From positions 1 to 64,000 of the forward strand of contig NZ_CANLXP010000010.1 in assembly GCF_947495145.1 (NCBI RefSeq): a DNA stretch of 64,000 nt, in the 5' to 3' direction. A program made the position numbers and the translations under genes. Below, in pieces: positions 42,915 to 50,386 of the stretch (its first letter is position 1; each line of letters starts with the position of its first letter). The notes beneath the pieces are model-generated. The model was not told where the DNA came from. It worked only from the letters and a program-made list of their open reading frames with translations, and searched no databases. The DNA comes from an uncultured Arthrobacter sp. GTDB taxonomy: Bacteria; Actinomycetota; Actinomycetes; Actinomycetales; Micrococcaceae.

Positions 42915-43994
42915 TCACGAACCACCACCATTACGACGACGGCGCGCGCCCCTGGCGAGGTCGCCGAGCACCCCGGCAGTGACACCCCAACCCATGCAGG
43001 CATCAGTGACGCTTTGGCCGTAGGAAAGTTTCCTTGGGGCGCTCACGTCCAACTTCTGTGAACCTTCCATAAGGAAGCTCTCCAGCATCACCCCGGCTAT
43101 CCCATCCGAGTCCGCAAGAGCATCCGCCAGTTCGCGTGCGACGTCGGCCTGCCGCAGGTGATCCTTGCCGCTGTTCGCATGGCTTGCATCCACAATCAGC
43201 TTCTGGTTCAGGCCTGCTGCAGCCAGTCTCGCCGATGCCTTTGCCACGTCCGCAGGACCGTAGTTCGGACCGTCCGTTCCACCGCGCAGGATCAGATGGG
43301 TATCCGGGTTCCCGGTAGTCGAGACGAGCGCTGCCCGGCCGTCGTCGTCGACGCCCAGGAACGTCTGGGGTGCGCTTGCGGCAGCACAGGCATCGAGCGC
43401 CACGGTGATGCCGCCGTCGGTTCCGTTCTTGAACCCCACCGGCATTGACAGGCCGGAGGACAACTGGCGATGGATCTGGCTTTCGGTGGTCCGGGCTCCG
43501 ATCGCACCCCAACTGACGAGATCCGCAATGTACTGGGGGCTGATCGGCTCCAGGAATTCAGTAGCCAGCGGAAGCCCGAGGGTAGCGGCATCATGGAGGA
43601 ACTTCCGGGCGGTGCGCAGGCCGGAGACGATGTCATGACTACCGTCGAGATGCGGGTCGTTGATCAGCCCCTTCCAACCGACGGTGGTTCGGGGCTTCTC
43701 GAAGTACGCCCGCATGACCACCAGCAGGTCTTCGCTGTGCAGTTGCGCCTCGTCGGCAAGCAGGCGCGCGTACTCGATGCCGGCGTCGGGATCATGAATG
43801 GAACATGAGCCAACGATGACGAGGAGTCGGTCATCCACGCCATTGAGGACGGCCCTGATCTCTTCGCGGGAGCGGCGGATCGAAGCGGCCAGCTCGTCGG
43901 AGCCCGGCAGTTCTGCGAGCACCGTAGAGGGCGTCGGCAGCGTATCCATCCGGCGGACATTGAGGTTGGACGATGCGGTGGTGAGGGTTTCCAT
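42915..43994 (-). CDS. aroG: 3-deoxy-7-phosphoheptulonate (DAHP) synthase, class I
   Basis: Condenses phosphoenolpyruvate and erythrose 4-phosphate, the first step of aromatic amino acid synthesis. At 359 aa it is a class I AroF/G/H-type enzyme: LLVIVGSCSIHDP (about 58-70), MRAYFEKPRTTVGWKGLINDP (region about 93-113), VGFKNGTDG, LILRGGTDGPNYGP, DASHANSGKDH and LMEGSQ metal/PEP motifs. ATG 43994 is preceded by a 120-nt leader with a Trp/Tyr-rich peptide and a terminator, so attenuation is likely. An extended C-terminus ends in RRRRNGGGS. Confidence 0.95.
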   Translation of the reverse strand: METLTTASSNLNVRRMDTLPTPSTVLAELPGSDELAASIRRSREEIRAVLNGVDDRLLVIVGSCSIHDPDAGIEYARLLADEAQLHSEDLLVVMRAYFEKPRTTVGWKGLINDPHLDGSHDIVSGLRTARKFLHDAATLGLPLATEFLEPISPQYIADLVSWGAIGARTTESQIHRQLSSGLSMPVGFKNGTDGGITVALDACAAASAPQTFLGVDDDGRAALVSTTGNPDTHLILRGGTDGPNYGPADVAKASARLAAAGLNQKLIVDASHANSGKDHLRQADVARELADALADSDGIAGVMLESFLMEGSQKLDVSAPRKLSYGQSVTDACMGWGVTAGVLGDLARGARRRRNGGGS

Positions 43995-44062
43995 GGGTCC
44001 CGTCTTTCGAAGAAGATTCTTCGCCGGGACTGTCCTGCAGAACCCGCCGAAGAAACGACGAA

Positions 44063-44154
44063 GGGCAGGAAAGGATTCCTGCCCTGTTGGCTCTGAAGGT
44101 GTTGGTCAGCGTATTAGTTGATCTGCCCCTTACGGGATACCTCCAGAGCCAACA
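44063..44154 (-). promoter_or_regulatory. Transcription attenuator of aroG
   Basis: Minus-strand leader RNA. Segment 44154-44139 (inside the leader peptide, just after its Trp-Tyr-Ala-Tyr codons) can pair with 44100-44085 (15 of 16). Then comes a 9-bp hairpin GGGCAGGAA / TTCCTGCCC (44084-44063) followed by UUCGUCGUUUCUUC. The peptide codons AAGGGGCAG (44131-44123) can alternatively pair with the hairpin's 3-prime arm CTGCCCTT. Stalling at Trp/Tyr codons could favour the alternative pairing and read-through; completion would favour termination. Confidence 0.72.
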
Positions 44155-44182
44155 CAAGATACGCATACCAACGGGTTGTCAT
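44114..44182 (-). CDS. aroG leader peptide with Trp-Tyr-Ala-Tyr
   Basis: A 22-codon open frame begins MTTRWYAYLVLALEV and ends SRKGQIN before TAA. One Trp and two Tyr codons fall within four positions. The ATG lies 7 nt after a TACGCT -10 (44195-44190), so the mRNA is probably leaderless. It overlaps the folding segments of the attenuator and ends 119 bp before the aroG start. Function as a Trp/Tyr sensor is inferred from codon content and RNA structure. Confidence 0.72.
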   Translation of the reverse strand: MTTRWYAYLVLALEVSRKGQIN

Positions 44183-44189
44183 GGCATCG

Positions 44190-44217
44190 AGCGTAACCGG
44201 CATGCCGGCCATTGCAA
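44190..44217 (-). promoter_or_regulatory. aroG leader promoter
   Basis: On the minus strand TTGCAA (44217-44212), 16 bp and TACGCT (44195-44190) form a plausible housekeeping promoter. The -10 ends 7 nt before the leader-peptide ATG, as in leaderless actinobacterial transcripts. A CCGGCATGCCGG palindrome lies in the spacer. Confidence 0.5.
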
Positions 44218-44289
44218 ACTGCGGTACCGGTTTGTGACTGCCGTCCCTTCGGGCTATCACCAATCCCAGCTGTCTGGCATGGAATGCAA

Positions 44290-44736
44290 CTACTCCTTAC
44301 GGCGGCGGAGCTTCGGGAACTGGGACAGAAGATCCGCAGCACGCTCCGCAGCCCTTCCAACAGTGCGCCCAAACGGCTGTGAACCATCGGCTTGCGCAAG
44401 TCCCGGCGTCACTGTGACCAGTTCACCGAGTTCAGGTTCGACGACGGCAGGCGCAAGGGAGTTGCCCTGCGGAGTGGGTAACTGAAACTCTGCGAGCCAG
44501 GAGGCGACATACTGCAACGGTTCGGAATTGAGTGAATAGAAGCGCTTTTGGCCCTGCGCGCGCATGGTGACAAGCCCTGCTTCCCGCAAAACTTTTAGGT
44601 GCTTGGATACGGTTGGCTGACTCACTTCAAGCTCCTGCACCAACTCGCCTACCGCTTTGTCCCCATCCCGCAGCGAACCCAGAATCTGGCGACGGGTGGC
44701 TTCAGCGATGACGGCGAACACATCATCCATGACCAT
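44290..44736 (-). CDS. ArsR-family winged-helix regulator
   Basis: A 148 aa protein with an ArsR-type winged helix: VFAVIAEATRRQILGSLRDG, AVGELVQELEVSQPTVSKHLKVLREAGLVTMRAQGQKRFYSL (region about 7-70). No Cys-rich metal site is visible, so it is probably a non-metal ArsR regulator. The C-terminal half is unique, with a basic end KLRRRKE. In actinobacteria such proteins often sit near division or aromatic amino acid genes. It lies upstream of aroG on the same strand; targets unknown. Confidence 0.82.
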   Translation of the reverse strand: MVMDDVFAVIAEATRRQILGSLRDGDKAVGELVQELEVSQPTVSKHLKVLREAGLVTMRAQGQKRFYSLNSEPLQYVASWLAEFQLPTPQGNSLAPAVVEPELGELVTVTPGLAQADGSQPFGRTVGRAAERAADLLSQFPKLRRRKE

Positions 44737-44789
44737 CCCATTACCATAACCGTATATATCGAAAGCGGCATCCCTTGCGTCATCGCAAG

Positions 44790-46004
44790 TCAGTCGAACC
44801 AGGGGTCCAGCCCGTGTAGAGGAAAAACGGCCCTGCGCGTCGCCATGATGGAACGGTCAAGGTTCTCATTCGGATCGAACCCGGCTTCCCACGACTGCCA
44901 CCAGATGTCGGAACCATCGCCCAGGAATTCCGGTGCGTACCGTCCGAAGCGCTCGGCAACGTACGTTCGCCAGGGTGCGGGCACCGGCGTCGTGAGCGTG
45001 ATGTCCGCTCCGGCGGCAACTGCGGTGAGGAGCGTCCATGAGCGCGGCACCACCGAGGTGATGTTGTAGCCGCCGCCGCCGGTGGCGATCCAGCGTCCAC
45101 CGCAATGCTCGGAGGCAAGGTCGCGGACAGCAACAGCAGCGGCGTGCTGCGCGTCAACGGTATAGCGCAGGTTGGTGAGCGGATCATCTGCGTGATTGTC
45201 ACAACCGTGCTGGCTGACGACAACTTCGGGCTTGAACGCAGCAGTCAGTTGCGGAACCACAGCGTGGAAAGCGCGCAGGAAGCCGGCGTCGCCCGTGGTG
45301 GTGGGAAGAGCGACGTTCACTGCATAGCCCGAAGCCGACGCACCGCCGATCTCGTTCGAGAAGCCGGTCCCGGGAAACAGGCTCATTCCCGTCTCATGCA
45401 GGGAGATGGTCATGACCCGCTTGTCATCCCAGAAAATTTCCTGGGTGCCGTCGCCATGGTGGGCGTCGACGTCGATATACAGGACACGCTGCACTCCCCG
45501 GTCGAGCAGCCTCTGAACGGCGGCGGCGGCGTCGTTATAGATGCAGAATCCGCTGGCCCGGGCGCGGCCGGCGTGGTGCATTCCGCCACCGAAATTCACT
45601 GCGTGTTGGGCGGCACCCGACAACACGGCGTCGGCCGCGGCGAGTGAACCGCCAACGAGCCGAGCACTCGCCGAATGCATGCCGGCAAAAGCCGGGGTGT
45701 CGTCAGTTCCGAACCCAGCCGTTCCGTCCGCCGACTCGGGATCGGCGTCAGCTGCCCTGACCGCCCGAACATAACCGGCGTCGTGAACGGTCTGCAGACT
45801 GGCGTCATCGGCCACCTCCGGCACCTCGACCGAAACCTGCGGAAGGTCGAACAAACCCAGTTCACGGACAAGGCGGGCGGTCAGGTTCAGCCGCTCGGGG
45901 TTCATCGGGTGATGGGCGCCGAAGTTGTACGCGAGCATGGAGTCATCCCACACCACTGCCGTTGCAAAGGCAGTTGCAAGGGCGGGATCGGAGGTACTGG
46001 CCAC
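44790..46004 (-). CDS. acuC: AcuC-like acetoin utilization / histone-deacetylase-family protein
   Basis: Predicted Zn-dependent lysine deacetylase of 404 aa; in Bacillus AcuC deacetylates acetyl-CoA synthetase. Family motifs include FGAHHPMNPERL (about 28), GGMHHAGRARASGFCIYND (about 140-158), YIDVDAHHGDGTQ (about 176-188, metal ligands), SQHGCDNHADDPLTN and ATGGGGYN. The start is GTG 46004 with TAGCCT 6 nt upstream, suggesting leaderless mRNA. It lies between ArsR and the divergent trkH. Confidence 0.9.
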   Translation of the reverse strand: MASTSDPALATAFATAVVWDDSMLAYNFGAHHPMNPERLNLTARLVRELGLFDLPQVSVEVPEVADDASLQTVHDAGYVRAVRAADADPESADGTAGFGTDDTPAFAGMHSASARLVGGSLAAADAVLSGAAQHAVNFGGGMHHAGRARASGFCIYNDAAAAVQRLLDRGVQRVLYIDVDAHHGDGTQEIFWDDKRVMTISLHETGMSLFPGTGFSNEIGGASASGYAVNVALPTTTGDAGFLRAFHAVVPQLTAAFKPEVVVSQHGCDNHADDPLTNLRYTVDAQHAAAVAVRDLASEHCGGRWIATGGGGYNITSVVPRSWTLLTAVAAGADITLTTPVPAPWRTYVAERFGRYAPEFLGDGSDIWWQSWEAGFDPNENLDRSIMATRRAVFPLHGLDPWFD

Positions 46005-46109
46005 CCAAGCAGGCTACGCGATCCGCACCGGTCCTGCCCACGGCCGGTGTGTGGAAGTGGTTTACTACTCTTCAGGACGCAGCAGGAGAAACGGAGCGGA
46101 TCAGCAAGC

Positions 46110-47522
46110 ATGGCACGAACACACCCCTTCTGGTCAGGAGGGGAAGACCGGGTTCATCTGCAGCTGCTTGGCAGGGCGCGCGATTTCATCGACAGCGTGG
46201 TGAACAGTTCACCCGCCCGCGTAGCCCTGCTGGTCTTTGCCCTGGTTGTCCTGATCTTTACCGCGCTGCTCAGCCTTCCGTTTGCCAGTAGCTCCGGTGA
46301 GTTCACTCCCCTGCACGATGCCATGTTCACTGCTGTCTCAGCGGTCTGCGTAGTGGGGTTGACCGTCGTGTCCACCGCAGCCTACTGGTCCTTCTTCGGG
46401 CAGCTGGTCATTCTCATCGGCATCTTCGTCGGCGGTCTCGGAACCCTCACGCTGGCTTCGCTGCTGGCCCTGGTAGTCAGCAAGCGGCTTGGTGTCCGCG
46501 GTAAATTGCTGGCGCAATCAGCGCTGAATAATGCCAGCCGCCTCGGTGAGGTCGGTACGTTGCTTCGCATTGTCATCACCACCTCAGTGTTGGTCGAACT
46601 GGTGCTGGCCCTGGCCCTCATTCCACGGTTCATGATCCTCGGCGAACCGTTCTGGCTCGCTGTCTGGCATGGCTTTTTCTACTCCATCTCGGCCTTCAAC
46701 AACGCAGGCTTCACTCCGCACTCCGATGGCCTCGTCCCCTACGACACAGACCTGTGGATCCTGGTGCCGCTGATGGTGGGTGTGTTCGTCGGGAGCCTCG
46801 GCTTCCCGGTCATCCTCATTCTCGTGCAATTCCGCCACCACGTCCGGAAATGGAGCCTGCATACCAAACTCACCATCAATGTGTCCCTCATCCTGCTGTT
46901 CGCCGGGATGGTGCTGTGGGGGTTGATGGAATGGTCCAACACCAGGACCATTGGTGGACTAAGCGGCAACGACAAGGTCATCCACGCGCTCTTCGCCTCC
47001 GTGATGACCCGCTCCGGCGGCTTCAATCTCGTGGACCAGGGCCAGATGGAGCCGACGACCATGCTCCTGACGGATGCGCTCATGTTCGCCGGCGGCGGGT
47101 CGGCCTCCACGGCCGGCGGCATCAAGGTCACAACTATTGCAGTGATGTTTCTTGCCATCCTCGCTGAAGCCCGCGGCGACTCCGACGTCAGCGTCTACGG
47201 ACGCAAGATTCCGCAGGGGGCCATGCGGGTGGCCATTTCAGTGATCTTCACGGGTGCGACAATTGTGCTTGTCGGTACCGGTCTGCTCCTGTGGATCTCC
47301 GGGGAGGAATTGAACCGGGTGCTCTTCGAGGTCATCTCGGCGTTCGCCACCTGCGGCCTCAGCACCAACCTCAGCGCTGAACTCCCGCCCGAGGGCAAGT
47401 ACGTACTGTCGGCACTCATGTTCGCCGGGCGCCTCGGAACCATTACCGTTGCTTCTGCACTTGCTCTGCGCCAGCGCAGTACGCTCTACCACTACCCGGA
47501 AGAGAGGCCAATCATTGGCTGA
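46110..47522 (+). CDS. trkH: TrkH/KtrB-type potassium transporter subunit
   Basis: Integral membrane K+ (possibly Na+-coupled) uptake subunit, 470 aa, with about eight transmembrane segments and four pore-loop repeats. Selectivity-loop Gly residues are seen in AVSAVCVVGLTVV, SISAFNNAGFTPH, SVMTRSGGFNLVD and AFATCGLSTNL. This is the shorter KtrB-like class, working with a single RCK protein. ATG 46110 is the likely start, though GGAG is 13 nt away. The following trkA overlaps by 8 nt. Confidence 0.93.
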   Translation: MARTHPFWSGGEDRVHLQLLGRARDFIDSVVNSSPARVALLVFALVVLIFTALLSLPFASSSGEFTPLHDAMFTAVSAVCVVGLTVVSTAAYWSFFGQLVILIGIFVGGLGTLTLASLLALVVSKRLGVRGKLLAQSALNNASRLGEVGTLLRIVITTSVLVELVLALALIPRFMILGEPFWLAVWHGFFYSISAFNNAGFTPHSDGLVPYDTDLWILVPLMVGVFVGSLGFPVILILVQFRHHVRKWSLHTKLTINVSLILLFAGMVLWGLMEWSNTRTIGGLSGNDKVIHALFASVMTRSGGFNLVDQGQMEPTTMLLTDALMFAGGGSASTAGGIKVTTIAVMFLAILAEARGDSDVSVYGRKIPQGAMRVAISVIFTGATIVLVGTGLLLWISGEELNRVLFEVISAFATCGLSTNLSAELPPEGKYVLSALMFAGRLGTITVASALALRQRSTLYHYPEERPIIG

Positions 47523-48183
47523 GAGACCAGCACACAACGCGCCTGTACTTGTGATTGGGCTCGGACGGTTCGGTTCCGCGACGGCTGAACAACTGGTGAA
47601 GCAGGGGCGCGAAGTCCTGGCGATCGAAAAGGACCAGCAGCTGGTCCAGAAATGGTCCGGGACGCTAACTCACGTCGTGGAGGCCGACGCCACCAACATC
47701 GACGCCCTCCGCCAGCTTGGCGCGCAGGAATTCCCCGCCGCCGTCGTCGGTGTCGGCACATCCATCGAGGCAAGCGTGCTCATCACCGCCAACCTGGTTG
47801 ACCTCAATATCGACAACCTCTGGGTCAAGGCCATCACGCCGTCGCACGGGAAAATCCTCAAGCGCATCGGTGCGAACCACGTCATCTACCCGGAGGCCGA
47901 CGCCGGCCAGCGCGCCGCCCACCTGGTGGGCGGCCGGATGTTGGACTTCATCGAGTTCGACGACGGTTTCGCCATCGTGAAGATGTTCCCGCCGAAGGAA
48001 ACGCAGGGGTTTACCCTCGGCGAGTCAGCAGTGCGCTCAAAGTACGGCGTCACTGTGGTCGGCGTAAAGTCCCCGGGCGAGGACTTCACCTACGCCCGGC
48101 CGGACACGAGGGTGACGAGCCGCGACATGCTGATCGTTTCGGGGCACGTGGATCTTCTCGAACGGTTCGCTGCGCGCCCCTGA
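47515..48183 (+). CDS. trkA: TrkA/KtrA-type RCK gating protein
   Basis: Cytosolic ring-forming regulator of the K+ transporter, 222 aa. RCK-N has LVIGLGRFGSATAEQL (about 11-26) for nucleotide binding, and RCK-C (about 140-220) binds a second ligand. Start is TTG 47515 overlapping the trkH stop by 8 nt, supported by AGAGAGG 7 nt upstream and by homology; longer in-frame starts lie within trkH. Cotranslated with trkH. Confidence 0.93.
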   Translation: MAERPAHNAPVLVIGLGRFGSATAEQLVKQGREVLAIEKDQQLVQKWSGTLTHVVEADATNIDALRQLGAQEFPAAVVGVGTSIEASVLITANLVDLNIDNLWVKAITPSHGKILKRIGANHVIYPEADAGQRAAHLVGGRMLDFIEFDDGFAIVKMFPPKETQGFTLGESAVRSKYGVTVVGVKSPGEDFTYARPDTRVTSRDMLIVSGHVDLLERFAARP

Positions 48184-48237
48184 ACGGGTTACGCGCCCTC
48201 AACGAGACATACGCACCCTGGGGTCACGTCCGAAAGC

Positions 48238-49083
48238 TCAGCCGCCCAGTTCACGGGTGATGGCAGCGGCACGTTCCGCCGCCGCACGTGCTCCGGCAGC
48301 AACGATGTCCCGCAGGCCTTGCTCGTCGAAAGTGGCGATCGCGCGCTCGGTTGTCCCGTTCGGACTTGTTACGGCCTTTCGGAGGGCGGTTGCGTCGGCG
48401 CCCTCCTCCGCGAGCATGAACCCGGCACCGGCCACCGTCTCGGTAGCCAGGAGCTTCGCCAGCTCCTCGTCGAGGCCCAGCTTCACCCCGGCGGCGGCCA
48501 TGGCCTCTGCGAGGTAGAACGCATAAGCGGGACCGGAACCGCTCACCGCGGAGAGCGCGTCCACCTGCTCCTCAGGAATTTCGACGACGGTGCCCGCTGC
48601 TCCCAGAATGGCACGCGCCTGATCCATCAGCTCTGATGTGGCACTGGTCCCAGCCGAGATCGAAAGGACCCCTCGCCCAAGACTGGAAGGCGTATTCGGC
48701 ATGCTTCGGATAACCGGCTGGCCCTCGGGCAGCGCCGCCTCGAGCATTTCGATGGAGATGGCTGCTGCGACGCTGATCACAACGGTTCCCGGCTTCAGCG
48801 CGGGGGAAATTTCCCGGGCAAGATCAAGAGTACCGACCGGCTTCACTCCCAGCAGTATGACGTCGGCCTCCGCCGCCGCGGCCCGGTTGGCGCTCGTATC
48901 CTCAGTGGAGGACAACACGGAGATACCGTGCTGCCTGGAGAGACTGGACGCCTTTTCGGGGTTGCGTACGGTTGCTGTCACTTGTGCCGCCGGGAGCCCT
49001 GCAGCAAGCAAACCCGTGAGGATTGCACCATTCATGGAGCCGCAGCCGAGGAAGGAAATGTGCTGTGGAATGTTGATAGCCAT
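48238..49083 (-). CDS. proC: Pyrroline-5-carboxylate reductase
   Basis: Last step of proline synthesis, NAD(P)H-dependent, cytosolic. The 281 aa protein has an N-terminal ISFLGCGSMNGAIL dinucleotide motif (about 9-22), LGVKP, SMPNTPSSLGRGV (about 128-140) and the C-terminal signature ALSAVSGSGPAYAFYLAEAM. The length and fold match ProC. It is convergent with trkA (54 bp). The 272 bp upstream hold its promoter and a candidate RNA on the other strand. Confidence 0.95.
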   Translation of the reverse strand: MAINIPQHISFLGCGSMNGAILTGLLAAGLPAAQVTATVRNPEKASSLSRQHGISVLSSTEDTSANRAAAAEADVILLGVKPVGTLDLAREISPALKPGTVVISVAAAISIEMLEAALPEGQPVIRSMPNTPSSLGRGVLSISAGTSATSELMDQARAILGAAGTVVEIPEEQVDALSAVSGSGPAYAFYLAEAMAAAGVKLGLDEELAKLLATETVAGAGFMLAEEGADATALRKAVTSPNGTTERAIATFDEQGLRDIVAAGARAAAERAAAITRELGG

Positions 49084-49196
49084 CGGACCATCGTGTCATG
49101 CCTGATGGATTCCCAGCGTCCTCACAGGCCCTATGGGGTGCAGTTCCCAGAAATAGCAGTACAGTCGTTATTACCTCATAAAGGTGCGAGTGATGA

Positions 49197-49286
49197 GGCC
49201 GGGCTCTCCCTGGCCCGGTCGGTGCCGGTGAGCCGCAGCAGTGTTTCCCCCAATCACGCTGCAGGCTCACCGGCACTACCTTTTTG
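49197..49286 (+). ncRNA. Candidate small RNA with intrinsic terminator
   Basis: No plus-strand gene ends here, yet the plus strand carries two consecutive hairpins and a U-tract. Hairpin 1 is GGCCGGGC / GCCCGGTC (49197-49220). Hairpin 2 (49222-49276) has a 13-bp perfect stem GTGCCGGTGAGCC, continues with GCAGC/GCTGC and GTG/CAC, and ends in an 11-nt loop with five C. TACCTTTTT follows. The C-rich loop recalls actinobacterial 6C RNA, but only one such loop is present. The 5-prime end is undefined (upstream TACAGT and TTATTACC are possible -10 elements). Confidence 0.5.
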
Positions 49287-49355
49287 TCCGCTGCTGGGCC
49301 CTCTCGTCTGCTTCGCGCTCGTGTCCTAGGCGCGGCACGCGGCCGGGGGCCTCAG

Positions 49356-50342
49356 TCAGCGCGTTCCCAGGTGCACGTGCCCGACGCCGACCGACGGCAT
49401 GGGCTCGTCTGCCTCGAACATGAGGGTGTCGAAGCGGCGGAGGATCAGTCCTTCGCGCAGCGCCCACGGACAGATGTCCATCTCCTGCACGTTGAAGACT
49501 TCGAACGCCGCCTCGGCGACCAGTGCACCGGCAAGCACCTGGCGCGCCCGCAGCTCGGAAACGCCGTCGAGATTTGTCCGGTCGCCTACGGGCATGGCCT
49601 CCAGCCGCTTCGCCCACAGGGAGAGGTCCTGACGACGCAGCGTTCGTCGGACAAACGGGCCCGCTGCAGACGGGGCCGCACCGGCAATACGCGCCAGGGA
49701 CCGGAAGGTCTTCGATGTCCCGGCAACCAGGTGTGGTTCGCCGAGGACAGCAAAGGCGCCTGCTGACTCCTTGAGGGTTTGCCGAATGTAGCGGCGCAGG
49801 TTCTTGACGTCGAGCGGCGTCGGCGGATCGCCGGGGAGCCTCTCTCTGGTGAGGCGTCCGGCACCCAGCGGGACCGACCGCGCAACTTCGGGCAGCTCGT
49901 CCTGGCCCATGGCCATCTCAAACGATCCGCCGCCGATGTCCAGGTTGAGAATGGACCCGGTGCTCCACCCGTACCAGCGCCGTACCGCCTGGAAGGTCAT
50001 GGCGGCTTCCTGGTCTCCGGAAAGCTCCTGGAGGACCACCGAGGTCTCAGCCTCAACCCGCCGCAGGACGTCTGCGCCGTTTCCGGATTCCCGGATAGCA
50101 GAGGTGCAGAAGGCGAGGAAGTCTTCCGCGCGATGATCGTTCGCGAAGGCGCGAGCCTGGCGGATGAAACCTACAAGTTCCCGCTGGCCCTCTTCACTGA
50201 TCCGCCCCTCGGCATCCAGGTGGCTCACCAGTTGGAGCGGGCGCTTATGGGAAGCGTAAGGCACCGGCCGCGCCCCTGGGTGCGCATCCACCAGGAGTAG
50301 ATGAACCGTATTGGATCCGATATCAAGGACGCCTAGCCGCAT
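49356..50342 (-). CDS. Ppx/GppA family phosphatase
   Basis: Exopolyphosphatase or pppGpp phosphatase-like protein of 328 aa, sugar-kinase/actin fold. Motifs are LGVLDIGSNTVHLLLVDA at the N-terminus (about 3-20), SAIRESGNG (about 86) and NLDIGGGSFEMAMG (about 132-145). This is the short actinobacterial form (Rv0496/Rv1026-like, recalled) without a C-terminal HD domain. Cytosolic. It precedes proC by about 270 bp on the same strand and follows topA. Exact substrate not decided. Confidence 0.9.
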   Translation of the reverse strand: MRLGVLDIGSNTVHLLLVDAHPGARPVPYASHKRPLQLVSHLDAEGRISEEGQRELVGFIRQARAFANDHRAEDFLAFCTSAIRESGNGADVLRRVEAETSVVLQELSGDQEAAMTFQAVRRWYGWSTGSILNLDIGGGSFEMAMGQDELPEVARSVPLGAGRLTRERLPGDPPTPLDVKNLRRYIRQTLKESAGAFAVLGEPHLVAGTSKTFRSLARIAGAAPSAAGPFVRRTLRRQDLSLWAKRLEAMPVGDRTNLDGVSELRARQVLAGALVAEAAFEVFNVQEMDICPWALREGLILRRFDTLMFEADEPMPSVGVGHVHLGTR

Positions 50343-50386
50343 GAGCCCATTATGTCGCGCAGCGCTTCCACGGTCTCAACCAGCTA

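Noticed and set aside
49197-49286. Firm assignment as 6C RNA
   Set aside because: 6C RNA has two hairpins with runs of at least six C in each loop; only one loop with five C is present.
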